Positions 1 to 10,735 of a stretch of 64,000 nt of DNA are shown piece by piece. Source of the stretch: Euptelea pleiosperma. Lineage: Eukaryota; Streptophyta; Magnoliopsida; Ranunculales; Eupteleaceae. Both the position numbers and the translations under genes were made by a program. Each line of letters opens with the position of its first letter. Within the stretch, counting starts at the first letter, position 1. The DNA is taken from positions 30,139,913 through 30,203,912 of the forward strand of contig CM068547.1 of NCBI GenBank assembly GCA_035048495.1, read 5' to 3'. The notes below the pieces were generated by a model. The model had not been told where the DNA came from, made no database searches, and worked only from the letters and a program-made list of their open reading frames with translations.

Positions 1-870
1 GACTTAACATTTGTAAAGTTTTGCTAATCTTAGTATTATATCTCTTGATTATTATGATTGGTCAACTCTACTAGTTTGCATTTGGTGATTATTGATAAAG
101 TATATCTGATATCATTTCACATGCACACTAATTCTTATTGGTGAGTACGGATCTAATAGAGGTGTGATATCTTGTATTATTGGAATTAGAAATAAACCTC
201 TACTAACTATAACTTCAAGTTAATAGTGTTTCTACCTTTAGTTGATTTCGAAACTCCACTATAATTGACTGTTGGCTTCCCGATGTGAGAGTTCATATAG
301 GAAAGAGCTACCTCCAAAAATTAGTGTGAAAGCCATCTGTATAACCATGTTTGAAATAGTAATCTGACTCTTATTGCTGTAGGAAAGGGCTACCTACGGG
401 GAGTGTGAAAGCTACCACATAATAAATAAATAAAAAAGGGGGGGCGAAGAGACAGCCAATTTGTTAGAAAGAAAAATTCTTATCCATTAGCAAACTACCC
501 TTATACAAGAGCGTTTGTGAGTGCCTTAATAGCTCTAATGATGATTTTATGGTCAGATACAGGATACCTCTAGATTCTGATTCTTATGAGAAGTTATTAC
601 TGAAATCTATCATGTACTACAGATAAAATCAGATCACTTACACTTGATGATATTAATGTTGATATTTGAATCTATGATTACTAGTGGTTTGTGACTTGCA
701 CTAATTTTTAAAGAGTTGATATTTCTTGTGAAACAAAATTGAACTAATGTGGTTAGTTAATTTTTTTAAATAACTCAAATTTTAGTACCTATCAAGATTG
801 ATTCATGAATTGAAATTTAACATTTTCTTTTAATATTATTTAGATCTCTTATCTTTTTTTGAGCTATTTA
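1..870 (+). mobile_element. 3' non-coding internal region of a SIRE-like copia element
   Basis: This stretch has no usable ORF. It is recognisably the same sequence as the region downstream of the copia pol gene at about 31150-31900: both contain a segment on two-leaf themes such as 'cttggcttcccgatg' followed by 'gctacctcc', and both then carry 'agatagccaatttg' and 'aaattcttatccat'. The reverse complement of the same segment is visible at about 15300-15650. I infer that the window opens inside a copia element of the same family as the two complete copies further right, with its pol gene off the left edge. Confidence 0.6.
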
Positions 871-976
871 AAAATGGTATTTGATGTGAAAAGATTTGAT
901 TGGGGACTTGGAAATTGAGCCTATTATTTCAAAATAAAAAAAATAAAATTTATTTTGTAATTTTTTCTAGTCTGAG

Positions 977-1172
977 TCCAATCGATTGGGCTTTACAGGC
1001 CAATCGATTGGACATTTTCAATCGATTGCGGTACACAGACCAATCGATCAGACTTTATCCAATTGATTGGCCACTTAACCCAATCGATTGGACAGTGCGG
1101 ATCTCATTTTTATGGGTCATTTTTTACTCCAATCGATCCCTCTGCCTCTCAAACTTCTCCCAATCGATTGTA
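977..1172. repeat. Array of CCAATCGATTGG palindromes (about 8 copies)
   Basis: About eight full or near-full copies of the 12-bp palindrome CCAATCGATTGG lie in under 200 bp. The same motif is densely arrayed in the copia LTRs at 10064, 18229 and 35623. Here it sits upstream of the decayed ORF at 1318, not inside a recognisable LTR, so it may be an internal promoter region or a captured piece of LTR. Confidence 0.8.
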
Positions 1173-1317
1173 GGTGCCCGATCTACTATTCCATTAGACT
1201 TTCGTGGTAAGTTTCTCTTGATTTGTACAATTTCTCACTTCATCCTCTTCGTTATTTTGAGTGAGATTTTTTGTTCAAAATGGGATTTTCTGGTATTTAC
1301 TTCCTATTCTTGTCTTT

Positions 1318-2624
1318 ATGACCGAAAATCCCAAACATCGGAGGACCATTGCTCGCTCCGACGATGAAAGTGATGATGATGAACCTCTTGTGCTTCGAAG
1401 TCAATCTCGTGCCAAATGAGGAGGAAGATCGTTCACCTCTAGACATCCTGATAGAGGAGAATCATCTAGAAGAACTAGGAGCGCTCGATCTGGTCCTATA
1501 GAGGTTCTTAAGGTGAGTGCTCTTATTTCTCCTTTTCTATCTTCTTTAGCTAGGGACCGTTTTGAGCACTTCAATATTCATAAATTTTCTACCGAGAGAG
1601 TGGTTGAGTTTGGCTCAATCATAGGATCCTTTGTTCATTCTATTTTCACTTCTAGGCAGTAGATTCCTGGTATGAGCCTGAACATGTCATACTATCCTAT
1701 TTTGGTCAGACTTTTCTATGCCAACATGCATTCCATTAAGTGCGATGACAAAGATCAGTTATCGTTTGAGACTTATGTCTGTGGGGTTCATTTGACTATT
1801 ACCCCTGATCTGATTTCTACCTTGTTGAGCATTCCTTGTCCTACTATTCCTCTTGAGTATCTTCCTAGGACTAGGGAGTTGTCGACTGATAGAGTTCTCC
1901 TAACTGAGATTCTCATTGGTCAGACCTTAGATTGGAGATCATATATTCAACTTATATCTCTTCTGCCTGATTATCTTTTGCTGCACCTAATTTGTAGGTA
2001 CAACATTGATCCACCTCACCGTAGGGCACAGGTGAACATTGATCGTCTTCAGTTGCTATATCATCTTGGTACTGGCTTTGTCATTGACCTTCCTAAATAC
2101 ATATTTAAGGCCATGGCCAGAGTTGGTAGCAATCTGGCCAATCATCCATGTCTTCCCTTTCCTCTACTTGTGAGTTCTATTCTTCTACAGGTTGATGTTC
2201 CTATCTCATCATGAGAGGACGTGTGTGCACCCATGGGACCCATTGGACCCTCTACTATTTATAAGAGTATGTCCCAAGTCTGACGGGTAAATGAGGTCCC
2301 CCTGGTTTCAAGGATATCTTTGATGACGACTTGGGAGACGATACAGAGCCGGGAGCATAGCCTACAGATACAGAGATGCAACCTCTCGAGATGCATGCTC
2401 CTTATACTTTAGAGTCTCTTCATCATCAGATGATTGGATTCGATTAGCGGTTCAGCTCTCATGTGGAGCGGACGTCACAGAGCTTTCATCGGTTGGAGGA
2501 GAGGCAGAATGCTGGTTTCGATCGGATGACTGGCAGACCGACAGACATGCAGTATTACATGGAGCATCAGTTCATTATGATGATTTGGGCAGCATCCACC
2601 ATTTCTTGCTCCGGACCAGACTAG
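1318..2624 (+). pseudogene. Extra ORF of a plant retroelement ('putative plant transposon protein' type), decayed
   Basis: The frame starts at ATG 1318 with a charged Ser/Asp/Glu/Arg-rich head. It continues in a single frame through a TGA at 1417 and a TAG at 1660 into a 180-codon open stretch that ends at about 2214. After a frameshift, coding resumes to about 2624 with an acidic and then Gln/Arg/His-rich tail, again with stops. The central part has motifs such as VRLFYANMHS, TYVCGVHLTITPDLI and LLHLICRYNIDP. These resemble the 'putative plant transposon protein' domain often found as an accessory ORF in plant LTR elements. That assignment is from memory of the family and was not checked. 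It lies between copia 3' non-coding sequence and the 3' LTR, as expected for an extra 3' ORF. It cannot encode a full protein now. Confidence 0.55.
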
Positions 2625-3354
2625 ACCATCTTCTTAGTCTTGTGGGGAGAGACTTTGCTTGAGTTATATGTTTTTATTTGGTTTGGATCATTATACACAG
2701 ATAAACTCAATTGTTTTGTGGTTATGCTCTGTATTATTTTCTTGCTGATGTGTCTCAGAGTACAAACCTTTTTATCATATTATATGACTTGGCATTTGTG
2801 GGAGAAAAATATCTAATCTAACCGACACAATCTTCGAGGTCAGATGATTCATATCTTGGTGATGATCAGACGACTCCGGTGCTTCAGGATGAAAACTGCT
2901 TTCTCCTCCACGAAAGATAGGATGTGGTTGTACCTGTTGACAATACTCCGATGCTCAAGTCAGTTTAGGATTTGTAACAAGGTTCAGGAAAATAGTAAAA
3001 TGTTTCAGAGTTTAGGCTATCTGGATCTGGAGAGCAAGATCCTTTTCTCAGTCCTGAGGGCCTTGTATTTATACCCCTAGAACTTGTGTGACTCACCTTC
3101 CACGTGTCCAGTCATCATCAATCAGTTATGATCTAGATAGATTCTGTTATGAAATAGAATCTTCTTGTTAGATCTTAACTTCCCTTATTTGGTTACACTT
3201 AAAATGACTGAAGTGGCACTGAGGTGGCATCCTTCGTGCCAGACATTCAAATAAGGGGATGTCGAAATTGTGATAGTTCAATTAACTGTCATGTGGCCAA
3301 TATTCATTGATTAAGAAACTAACTACGTTTAAAATACTTATCTCGCTCGAGGAT
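2625..3354. other. Non-coding stretch after the extra ORF
   Basis: I see no supported gene. The 78-codon open frame at 2844-3080 has no recognisable motif. The stretch is probably still internal retroelement sequence. Confidence 0.4.
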
Positions 3355-3790
3355 CCTGTATACTTGTCGGGATGAGATGACAATCGATCCCGTCAAGTAG
3401 GTCATTTGACCTTGTCGGGATGAATGCATCCAATAAGTCATCTGACCTTGTCGAGATGAGATGAAAATCAATCCCGTCAAGTCATTTGACCTTGTCGGGA
3501 CATGTACATCCAATAAGTCATCTGACCTTGTCGGGATGAGATGAAAATCGATCCCGTTAAGTAAGTCATTTGACCGTATCGAGATGTGTACATCCAATAA
3601 GTCATCTGACCTTGTCGGGATGAGATGAAAATCAATCCCGTTAAATAAGTCATCTATCCTTGTCGGGGTGAGTGGAATATGTTGAAAATCACTCCCGTTA
3701 AGGACCATAACCAAACCATGTAGGCCGCTGGACCTTGTCGGGGTGAGTTGAATATCAATCCCGTCAAGAAGATTAATGATTATTATGTCG
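3355..3790. repeat. Minisatellite built on 'tgaccttgtcgggatgag' units
   Basis: About seven tandem copies of a roughly 60-bp unit are seen. Each has the core 'tgaccttgtcgggatgag' followed by a variant of 'aaaatcaatcccgt'. The units alternate between a version with 'atgaaaatc' and one with 'tgtacatccaataag', giving a higher-order period near 120 bp. The open frame on the minus strand across this region (158 codons of Ile/Arg/Ser/Asp/Leu repeats) is a by-product of the repeat and not a gene. Confidence 0.85.
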
Positions 3791-3959
3791 GGCAAGATTG
3801 AATGCTTCCTGACATATTAAAGGTCGAAGCGTCAATGCGTTCTCTCAGTATTCTGCCTCAAGATGATCTCTTCTGATCATTCCAACCTGACACGTGGCGC
3901 TTCTTATTAATGAAAGTCATGTGACAGCGATGGGGCAGTTTATGGCTTCTGATGATGCC

Positions 3960-4549
3960 TTCAGCGCATTCACTCACGCGTGCTGATTATCATCACGTGT
4001 CATCCTTTCATGATCTACACATGTCATGCCAGTGACACGTGTCATTATTTTACTTGTTGGAAAATACGGCACCCACATTACTGTTTGTATTTTGTTTTAT
4101 GTTTTTATGCACTTGTTTTTCATGATTATATTCAATTCATGCTATTTATCTGCTTATTTTCTGTACTCTTGTCAATCTGTGACAAAAAGGGGGAGATAAA
4201 AATCATATGAGGTGAACTAGTAGATGCATGAGGTAGTGGAGAGAAATTTAGGGGGAGTACAATTATTTCATTATTTTACCTATTTCTCTATCTATGATGT
4301 GCATAATTAACTCACTGCAATGTTTAATTATTTTATCTATTTCTGCCGATGATATTACATGGTATATTTTGTTGGGAAAATGTGCAGGGAACAGATCAAA
4401 TGCTTATATTCTATTTATCTATTTGTTATCTCTGAGAAATTGTGAGATAGTGAGTGAATCATGTAAGAGGGTAGGATTGTAATTCTATTTTTTTTTTACC
4501 TTCTATATGATTAAATGTTTTTTGTCACGGAATTGCCAAAGGGAGAGAT
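3960..4549 (+). mobile_element. Copia 3' region with repeated purine tracts and the polypurine tract
   Basis: This is homologous to 34850-35279 and, reversed, to 14359-14760. It contains the tract 'gacaaaaagggggagata' near 4190, a second tract 'tttagggggagta' near 4250, and the terminal polypurine tract 'ccaaagggagagat' directly before an LTR start. The order of tracts is conserved in three copies of the family. Confidence 0.7.
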
Positions 4550-4646
4550 TGTAAAGAATATTTTCATATTCTAGTTTGGCAAAGATTCGTGTGACATAAA
4601 ACATTCATGTAACCGTTCCTACGAGCACTAGTATAGTGTTGAAGTT
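4550..4646 (+). mobile_element. Truncated 3' LTR of the copia element (first ~100 bp)
   Basis: It starts TGTAAAGAATATTTTC straight after the polypurine tract and follows the first ~95 bp of the full LTRs at 35280 (+) and 18993 (-), including 'gttcctacgagcac'. Similarity stops abruptly near 4640. The remaining ~1.6 kb of the LTR is absent, so the element is truncated here. Confidence 0.75.
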
Positions 4647-5299
4647 TCAGAAGATGATGGGGAGCTTTCTTTCAAGTATCGAAACACCACCTGCCCATAA
4701 AATTTTGAAGAACTATTTTTTCATTTGTCAATTATGGTTTCTTGAAAAATCGAAATTCAACAAAATCAGTTAATCTCTATAAGCTTTATGGTAACCATAA
4801 AGAAAAAAAAATTGTAGATTTTTTTACTCTAATTAAAACCCCAAAAAATCTAATCATGCCATTTTTTTCTTTCTTGATTTTTTATTACTTAAGAAAGCCC
4901 AAAGAGAACTTACAAAAAATGCCATATTTTGAGGATTCAGATCCAAAATCCCAATAACAGCCTGTCCTTGACTGAAGGTAGTTGTATCTTTTGACAACTG
5001 CAATGCCTCGGGTACCTATATCTTACCGGATTAAAAATGTTAGTTCTACTATGTCTGCTTTGTTTTTTTTTTTCTTCTTCTAGATAGTTCATTTATGAGT
5101 GAAAATTATCTTTCTAATGGAAGCAAACAAATTGTTAATGATTTTCAGGAGCAAGTTTTAGAAATTAAAACAATTTTATATTTATACAATAACAAATACA
5201 TTGCGGGAGAGAAAATATGATAGACTGTAGTTATCAGTTAAAACTTAAAAGAGACTTCTCTGTAGAATTAGTTTTCTTAAAGGTAACTGTTTCTAAAAA
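4647..5299. other. AT-rich intergenic DNA
   Basis: There is no gene or repeat I can support. The 71-codon open frame at 4742-4957 is Lys/Asn/Phe-rich and looks like chance. Confidence 0.5.
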
Positions 5300-5305
5300 C
5301 TACAA

Positions 5306-5530
5306 TTTATGCTCAAGAAATCTTCTCAAAGAATCAACCAAAGCATGCCACAAGTAGACATACCTGTAACATATAATAAATTGGCAATCCAGGAATACTA
5401 TCCTTGATGGCTTTGATGAATTCATGTAGATCATTGAATGTACCATCAGAGACTGTACGTCCTTCAACTTTTTGTTTTTTCTAATGTCAACTAATGTTGC
5501 TTCGAACCTATGGATCAATCGACAGATCAA
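5306..5530 (-). pseudogene. Possible raffinose/stachyose-synthase-like exon fragment
   Basis: On the minus strand one frame reads DGTFNDLHEFIKAIKDSIPGL, and after a frame change YVYLWHAL. In raffinose and stachyose synthases and alkaline alpha-galactosidases a 'KD(L/I)K...' helix is followed by YVYVWHAL. Here the two pieces are in the same order and spacing, but in different frames and without the following glycine-rich WGGV part. If correct this is a decayed exon of a galactosyltransferase-type gene. No neighbouring exons are visible, so the call is tentative and could be chance. Confidence 0.25.
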
Positions 5531-5589
5531 GTGATATCAATTAATATGAGAGTGTAAAATAGGCCCAAATCTAATGGTTATAGATTACC

Positions 5590-6450
5590 AATCATGGTGA
5601 TTTTTGGTGTGTATATCCACCAAGGGGTGGGCTAAACATCCATGCGGTAAGTGACCCAGATGGCAGCGGTGAGTAACAAAAATGGCGCTTGCGCATTTGA
5701 AAAAGTGTTAGGTATACCTTGTTACATCTTCTTCATTTTTTCCTTCAATGCTTCTGGTGTGTATTGACACATAGCTCCACAAAAATTTACTCTCAAAAAC
5801 AAATATTCGTGCACTTGTGACAACTAAGAAAAACATGAACAGTGGGTTCGTCCCATCTCTTGTAGGTTCACTTGCTAGAGTTTGACAGTGTAGATGGTAT
5901 CTACGATCTATATATGACTTAGAACCACAGCCACTTATATTATCACACTTAAAGCACTAAATAAGCGCATGCTGTGAAACTTGTTGACCATAATGCTAAA
6001 AGAAACATTAAAAAATAGACGATTCCCACCTATGTCTACAAGCATTGAAGGTGATGTTCATTACAATCTCTAGTGTCCACATGCTCCTCCATCATTGAAA
6101 CAGAACCATTGGAGTGATGGTCTCTATCTTTATGAGCTCATGCTACAAATCATTTTTTCTTTTTGGTGAAGTGGTCATCCCTCTTCCAAATATGAGGAGA
6201 AAGTGATACATAACAACCAAACCCTTGATGAAGGAGAGAGGTTTAAGGTTGTTTTTTTTTGTTACGGATCACCTTCTCTCCACATTTGCATACTCTAAAA
6301 GTATGCAAAGTATGCAAAGCTTTTTTGTTACGGGTCACCTTCTGCCAGTTTTTTCAAGCATTTTAAACCTACACTTATCAAACGGCTTGAAAACGCCAAT
6401 CAGGATGATTTTGGTGTGTAGATAGACCAAAGGTGGGCCATACATTCCAG
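5590..6450. repeat. Remnants of the 'ggatgtttggccca' fold-back repeat family
   Basis: The segments at about 5600-5660 ('gggtgggctaaacatccatg') and 6395-6445 ('ggtgtgtagatagaccaaaggtgggcc') match, in part, the arms of the fold-back MITEs at 50157, 50957 and 54536. No protein-coding gene is seen in between. Confidence 0.4.
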
Positions 6451-6549
6451 TTTCATTCCTTGTCAATATAGCAAAAGCTCTATCCCATTCCCTTGTTAAT
6501 ACTTGATAGCAACCCAGTGGCCTGTATTATGATGCATAGAAGAATAGAG

Positions 6550-6805
6550 ACAAAGAGTTTGCTCAAAGAAGAAGAAGAACACTGGGACAAAGCATTTGCT
6601 CCAACTGATCCATGGCATATCAAGCCAAGAACATAGGGACAAAGAGTTTGCTCCAACTGATCCATGGCATATCAAGCCATGGATGGTAGCTATTTTTATT
6701 GTACCCGCACTGTTACTTTTCATCACTATTATTGTCATCCTCTGCTGCTATTATGGATGGAACCATAGGCGGCACATTCAGCCATGGGAATCAGCGGAAA
6801 GGTAA
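6550..6805 (+). other. Local duplication and short membrane-segment ORF of unknown origin
   Basis: A segment containing 'gacaaagagtttgctc' and 'aactgatccatggcatatca' is duplicated in tandem (about 6560-6610 and 6635-6680). The plus-strand frame through it ends in a hydrophobic stretch, WMVAIFIVPALLLFITIIV, followed by a basic CCYYGWNHRR. This would be a plausible transmembrane helix with a positive inside. I do not recognise the family, and there is no splice or start context that proves a gene. Confidence 0.2.
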
Positions 6806-7019
6806 TCAATTATAGATGAATTTGCTTGATAAGTTTTTGGTATTTTAGAATGTGAATGTAAATCCAAAATTATTTGATAAACAAATAAACACGAAACAAT
6901 ATATCTAGTATTTTGTCAATTTATTTTTATTTTTTTGGTAACATGTATAGTTTTTTGAATGTAAATCCAAATTTACTTGTTAAATTCTTGTAACCAAGTA
7001 TTTCCACTTGATGGAGCAA

Positions 7020-8340
7020 ATCAATGATTTCCATTAACGATTCTAGCTATAACCACCCCAGGATGATCACCTATGTCTTCTCTGAATCTATCACCATTGG
7101 AAATTAAGCAAAACCTGAAGAGGGAGGGTGCCAAGGATCCATCCAAACATATCTATTATGCCCATCTCCAATATTGTCCATAATTTGTTTCTCCATATAA
7201 TTGTTTAATTCTCCTTGTTTCCTCCCATTCCCAATCTATACTTCTTAAATTCAGAACCCCTTCTTCAGTTGGACAATATACTTCTTCCCATCCACTGATC
7301 TGCATTTTCTTTTCAAGCCTTGCACCACTCCATAGGAACCTCGTTAAGAGATTAACAATTGCATATCTGCATGGGAATCGAAAAGGTATATACCACTACA
7401 AAAAAAATTGATAACTAGAAAGAACATCTCTAATAAGTTGAATACACCAGCAAAGGATTAGGATACATTTTCCCAACCCTGGATACCCCTTTAAATCTGT
7501 TGTCTTCATCACATTAGAAAAGAACGCGATGACAAGAGTGAACAGGTATGGCGATTGAGAGGATCACTTCGTCTTTAGACCACACATGGCACTCCATTTA
7601 TGAGGACTAAATAAGCAGAACATTTGGTCCAGATAGGAAACCCAATTAGCCTTAGGATAATCTTTAGGGAATCACAATAAACAGAACATATGTCTTCATC
7701 AAATCTACCTTCAAGGCAAGGATAGAACTGCTCTTTTTCCTGTTAATCCCGCTGACCACCTCGTGAGCTAGGAGAATCTTATATGGAATCAATTTTACTT
7801 TGATGAAAGCACTCTGTTTTTTAGACATTATTGTCTACAGCTCGAAGACAACTGGATTGATATCTTCTTTAGAAAAAAGGAGTCAATAACAAATTGTTGT
7901 GATCCTATGATAAAACTTTGTGGAACTTGAGAGTTTTGAACAAACTAGGATTCCAAGTAGCTTCTTCCGAGCTTATGCGCTTGGACTGAACACCTTTTCG
8001 AAGTGTGTCACAGCTTCATTTTTCTTCTCTCTTTTGGAGCTTGAGGCCATAAGCCAAGGAAATTTTTTGTTTTAGTGATACCATTCATACTCGTCTTAGA
8101 TTGGATAGAATCATGAAAGAATTTTTTGTTACTATCATCAAACTGCAACCATTGGATGCGAGAATTTTTGTCTTAGCAATCTTTCTTCAATATTCATGAT
8201 ATTGTTGAATGAGCTGACTGCGACTTTCTCTTGCATAGCTATCAAACTATCATCTGGATTTAATTGCAAATTCATCTGAGCTCTCTCTGTCTTTTCACGA
8301 GCACTCTCCAGTCTGGATTCAACTTTCCGAAACACCTCTC
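7020..8340 (-). pseudogene. L1-type LINE reverse transcriptase, frameshifted fragment
   Basis: Minus-strand pieces appear in the correct LINE order. The linker before RT carries QLNPDDSLIAMQEK and EERLLRQK, then after a 1-base shift NSRIQWLQFDDSNKKFFH. RT motif A-like sequence follows: HEVVSGINRKKSSSILALK then VDLMKTY. A degraded DPLSPYLF motif comes next. Then comes the thumb/connection region with RFLWSG and GWEEVYCPTEEGVLNL. Finally there is the start of the RT zinc-binding domain (IGDGHNRYVWMDPWHP). At least three frame changes and several stops separate the pieces. No endonuclease domain is visible upstream, so this is a truncated dead copy. Family assignment rests on these motifs. Confidence 0.8.
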
Positions 8341-8384
8341 TAAACTATTTAACAAGTAATTTTGGATGCAGATATGGTTCTGTT

Positions 8385-8995
8385 TAAAATAGGAAACGCG
8401 TAAGATAAGACATTCAAATGCCATGGAAACAAAATGAGAAACTTAAAAAAAAATAACAATAAATAAATAAATTGAGAAGTATCAAAACAATTTTTTTAGA
8501 AACAAGTACATAACCTAGACTTGTACTACCTAAAAATTTGAATAAATTCTTAAAAGTGACAATAGTATTTCCTAAATCACAATCACAAGCTAGATAGTGT
8601 TTTTGTGATTATAACATGAACAAATTAGAAGAGGAAATGAAGCACATCATTTTATATACATTCAAAATAGGAAACAAGGCCTAGAAATTGTACCAAATGT
8701 GTGGGACACGGATGAGAAACGACAAGGAAAATGATTGGGAAACACGTGAGATATGACATTCAAATGCTATGGAAACGAAAAGAGAAAATTAAAAAGAAAA
8801 TGTGAAATATTCAAGGAATTGTTTCGAGAAACAAGTATAACCTAGACTTCTACAACCTATAAAATTATAATAATTTCTTATAAAGTAACAATAGTATTTC
8901 CTATTTAACAATCACAAGTTATATAGTAGTATTTTTTTAATTATAATTCGAATAAATTAGAAGAAGATATGAAGCATATCATTGAATATAACTAT
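8385..8995. repeat. Tandem duplication, unit about 340 bp
   Basis: Two diverged copies lie side by side. The first runs from 'aggaaacgcgtaagataaga' (8388) to 'gaagcacatcatt'. The second runs from 'gggaaacacgtgagatatga' (8737) to 'gaagcatatcatt'. Both contain 'gacattcaaatgc', 'cctagactt' and 'gacaatagtatttcct' or near variants. No ORF is associated. Confidence 0.75.
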
Positions 8996-9972
8996 AGAGC
9001 GTTTTCCCTTCATTTTTGGAACGTTTCTTATAGCATTTCCTAGAGTGTTTCCTGTAAATTTCCTAGATCAGGGGAAACTGAAACATACCTATTCCCTAAC
9101 GTATTTCCCGTGAAATGCCTATCTGAAATTCCACCGGTCCGTTCTCTTTAACTCAATATACCTAGAAGGGGGGGTTGATTAGGTATTTAAAAATTATTTA
9201 CCTATAAAGTTTCACTGGTCTATGGTATGGGGATAAAATCTCATGCCTTGGTTGTTTGAAAAAGAATTATCACAACCGACGTAAATCAAATATACCTCCG
9301 TGGTATATTATCTTTTTGTCGTTTGATCTAATCAGGATATAATGCGGAACACAAACAAACAATCACACAAGACAAGATATTTTTACTTGGAAACCTTAGC
9401 CAAGGAAAAACCACGGGACCATGTCCAGACGGAAAGTATCACTAACTGAAAAGTTAAACGAAACAAAGTTTACCTACGCAGCACCGTTGCAAATACAGCA
9501 TCCAACCTTAGCCAAGGCCTATTGCCAATGCGTCCACATCCTCTAAGTCAACGCCACGAATCCATGTGCGCCCTTCCAGCCAATAAGCCTTATTCGCTTG
9601 TTTAGTTTGGTACACCCCAAACCTACCTTCGACAGGCTCCTCCGATCTTAATTCTCAACACTCCCGCCTACGCAGAAGGTGAAGGATTCAGTACACCCTG
9701 AACCCAAGTTGCTCAAAAGGTGTTTGAGTCACACTAGTACTCTCAGGCTTACTAGGTTAAGTATAGAATTGGAAAATCGAGGCTGAGTACAGATCAAGCT
9801 CTTGGCTTTGATCGAGAAGAGAACAAGCTCACAAGATGTGAATGAAAATAAGCTTCTTGCTCTTCGAAATGGACACTCTGATAAATATAACCTTTACTTC
9901 TCTCTCTTGAAGATTGAGTCACTCTGTGTCTCTGTGTGTCTGTGTGTATTTAGAAAAGGCATAGAAGGAGTA

Positions 9973-9981
9973 TATTTATAG
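9973..9981 (-). promoter_or_regulatory. TATA box of the split copia 3' LTR
   Basis: CTATAAATA on the minus strand sits at the same place as in the other two LTR copies, about 85 bp downstream of the CCAATCGATTGG array. This position fits the U3/R boundary of a plant LTR. Confidence 0.6.
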
Positions 9982-10063
9982 AATACCAAGACCCTGAGTC
10001 GTGTGGAATGTGGGATAATGGAACCATGAATTTTGGATCTGATAAAACCGATTCTGTTCAAAG

Positions 10064-10547
10064 TCCAATCAATTGTACACTTGGCCCAATCGATTGGGCC
10101 ATGTCCAATTGATTGGGGACAAGTGTCCAATCGATTGGGCTCAATAAGTTTTCTATTCCGAATGCACCAATCGATTGCACAGGGTTCTCCAATCGATTTG
10201 ACATTTATAATTTTCTGTCTCGAAGGCTCCAATCGATTAATCAGAGTCTCCAGTCGATTTGACATTTATAACTTTCTGTCTCGAAGGCTCTAATCGATTA
10301 ATTAGAGTCTCTAATCGATTTGACATTTATAACTTTCTATCCCAAAGACTCCAATTGATTAGTCAGAGTCTCCAATCAATTTGACTTAGAAAGATTTCTG
10401 TCCCGTAGTTTCCAATCGATTACACAGTGTTTCCAATCGATTGGGCTCAATTATGTTTTTGTCTCGTAGTGTCCAATCGATTACACGGTATCTCCAATCG
10501 ATTGGGCTATGTCTAATCAATTGGAGACACATGTCCAATCGATTGGA
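10064..10547. repeat. CCAATCGATTGG array in LTR U3 (about 18 copies)
   Basis: Full or variant palindromes occur every 20-35 bp. Some are interleaved in three copies of a ~68-bp unit that also holds 'gacatttataactttct'. The core is a CCAAT box and its inverse (ATTGG) sharing a central CG. Confidence 0.9.
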
Positions 10548-10735
10548 CTTTCCCATTAGTCAATAAAATTGACTTTGACTCAGGTCTGTCCAATGACTAA
10601 GTCTGACCATTATATTTTTTTTCATTTTAATCAACTCCTATGGCCACTAAGTCACATACCTTCCTAATCGAGCGTACACGGTTGTTAATTGACAAATCTA
10701 CAATTACTTAGATGACTCCTGTCGTCAACCGTCTA

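Noticed and set aside
900..1367. 155-codon open frame at the palindrome array
   Set aside because: No family resemblance. The repeated 'PIDW/SNRL' peptides are the palindrome translated.
3319..3795. 158-codon minus-strand open frame of repeated LI/RS/D residues
   Set aside because: It is the translation of a minisatellite, and the frame follows from unit length.
7393..7406. CACTACAAAAAAA as a CACTA transposon end
   Set aside because: It lies inside LINE-derived sequence with no matching second end or 3-bp duplication.
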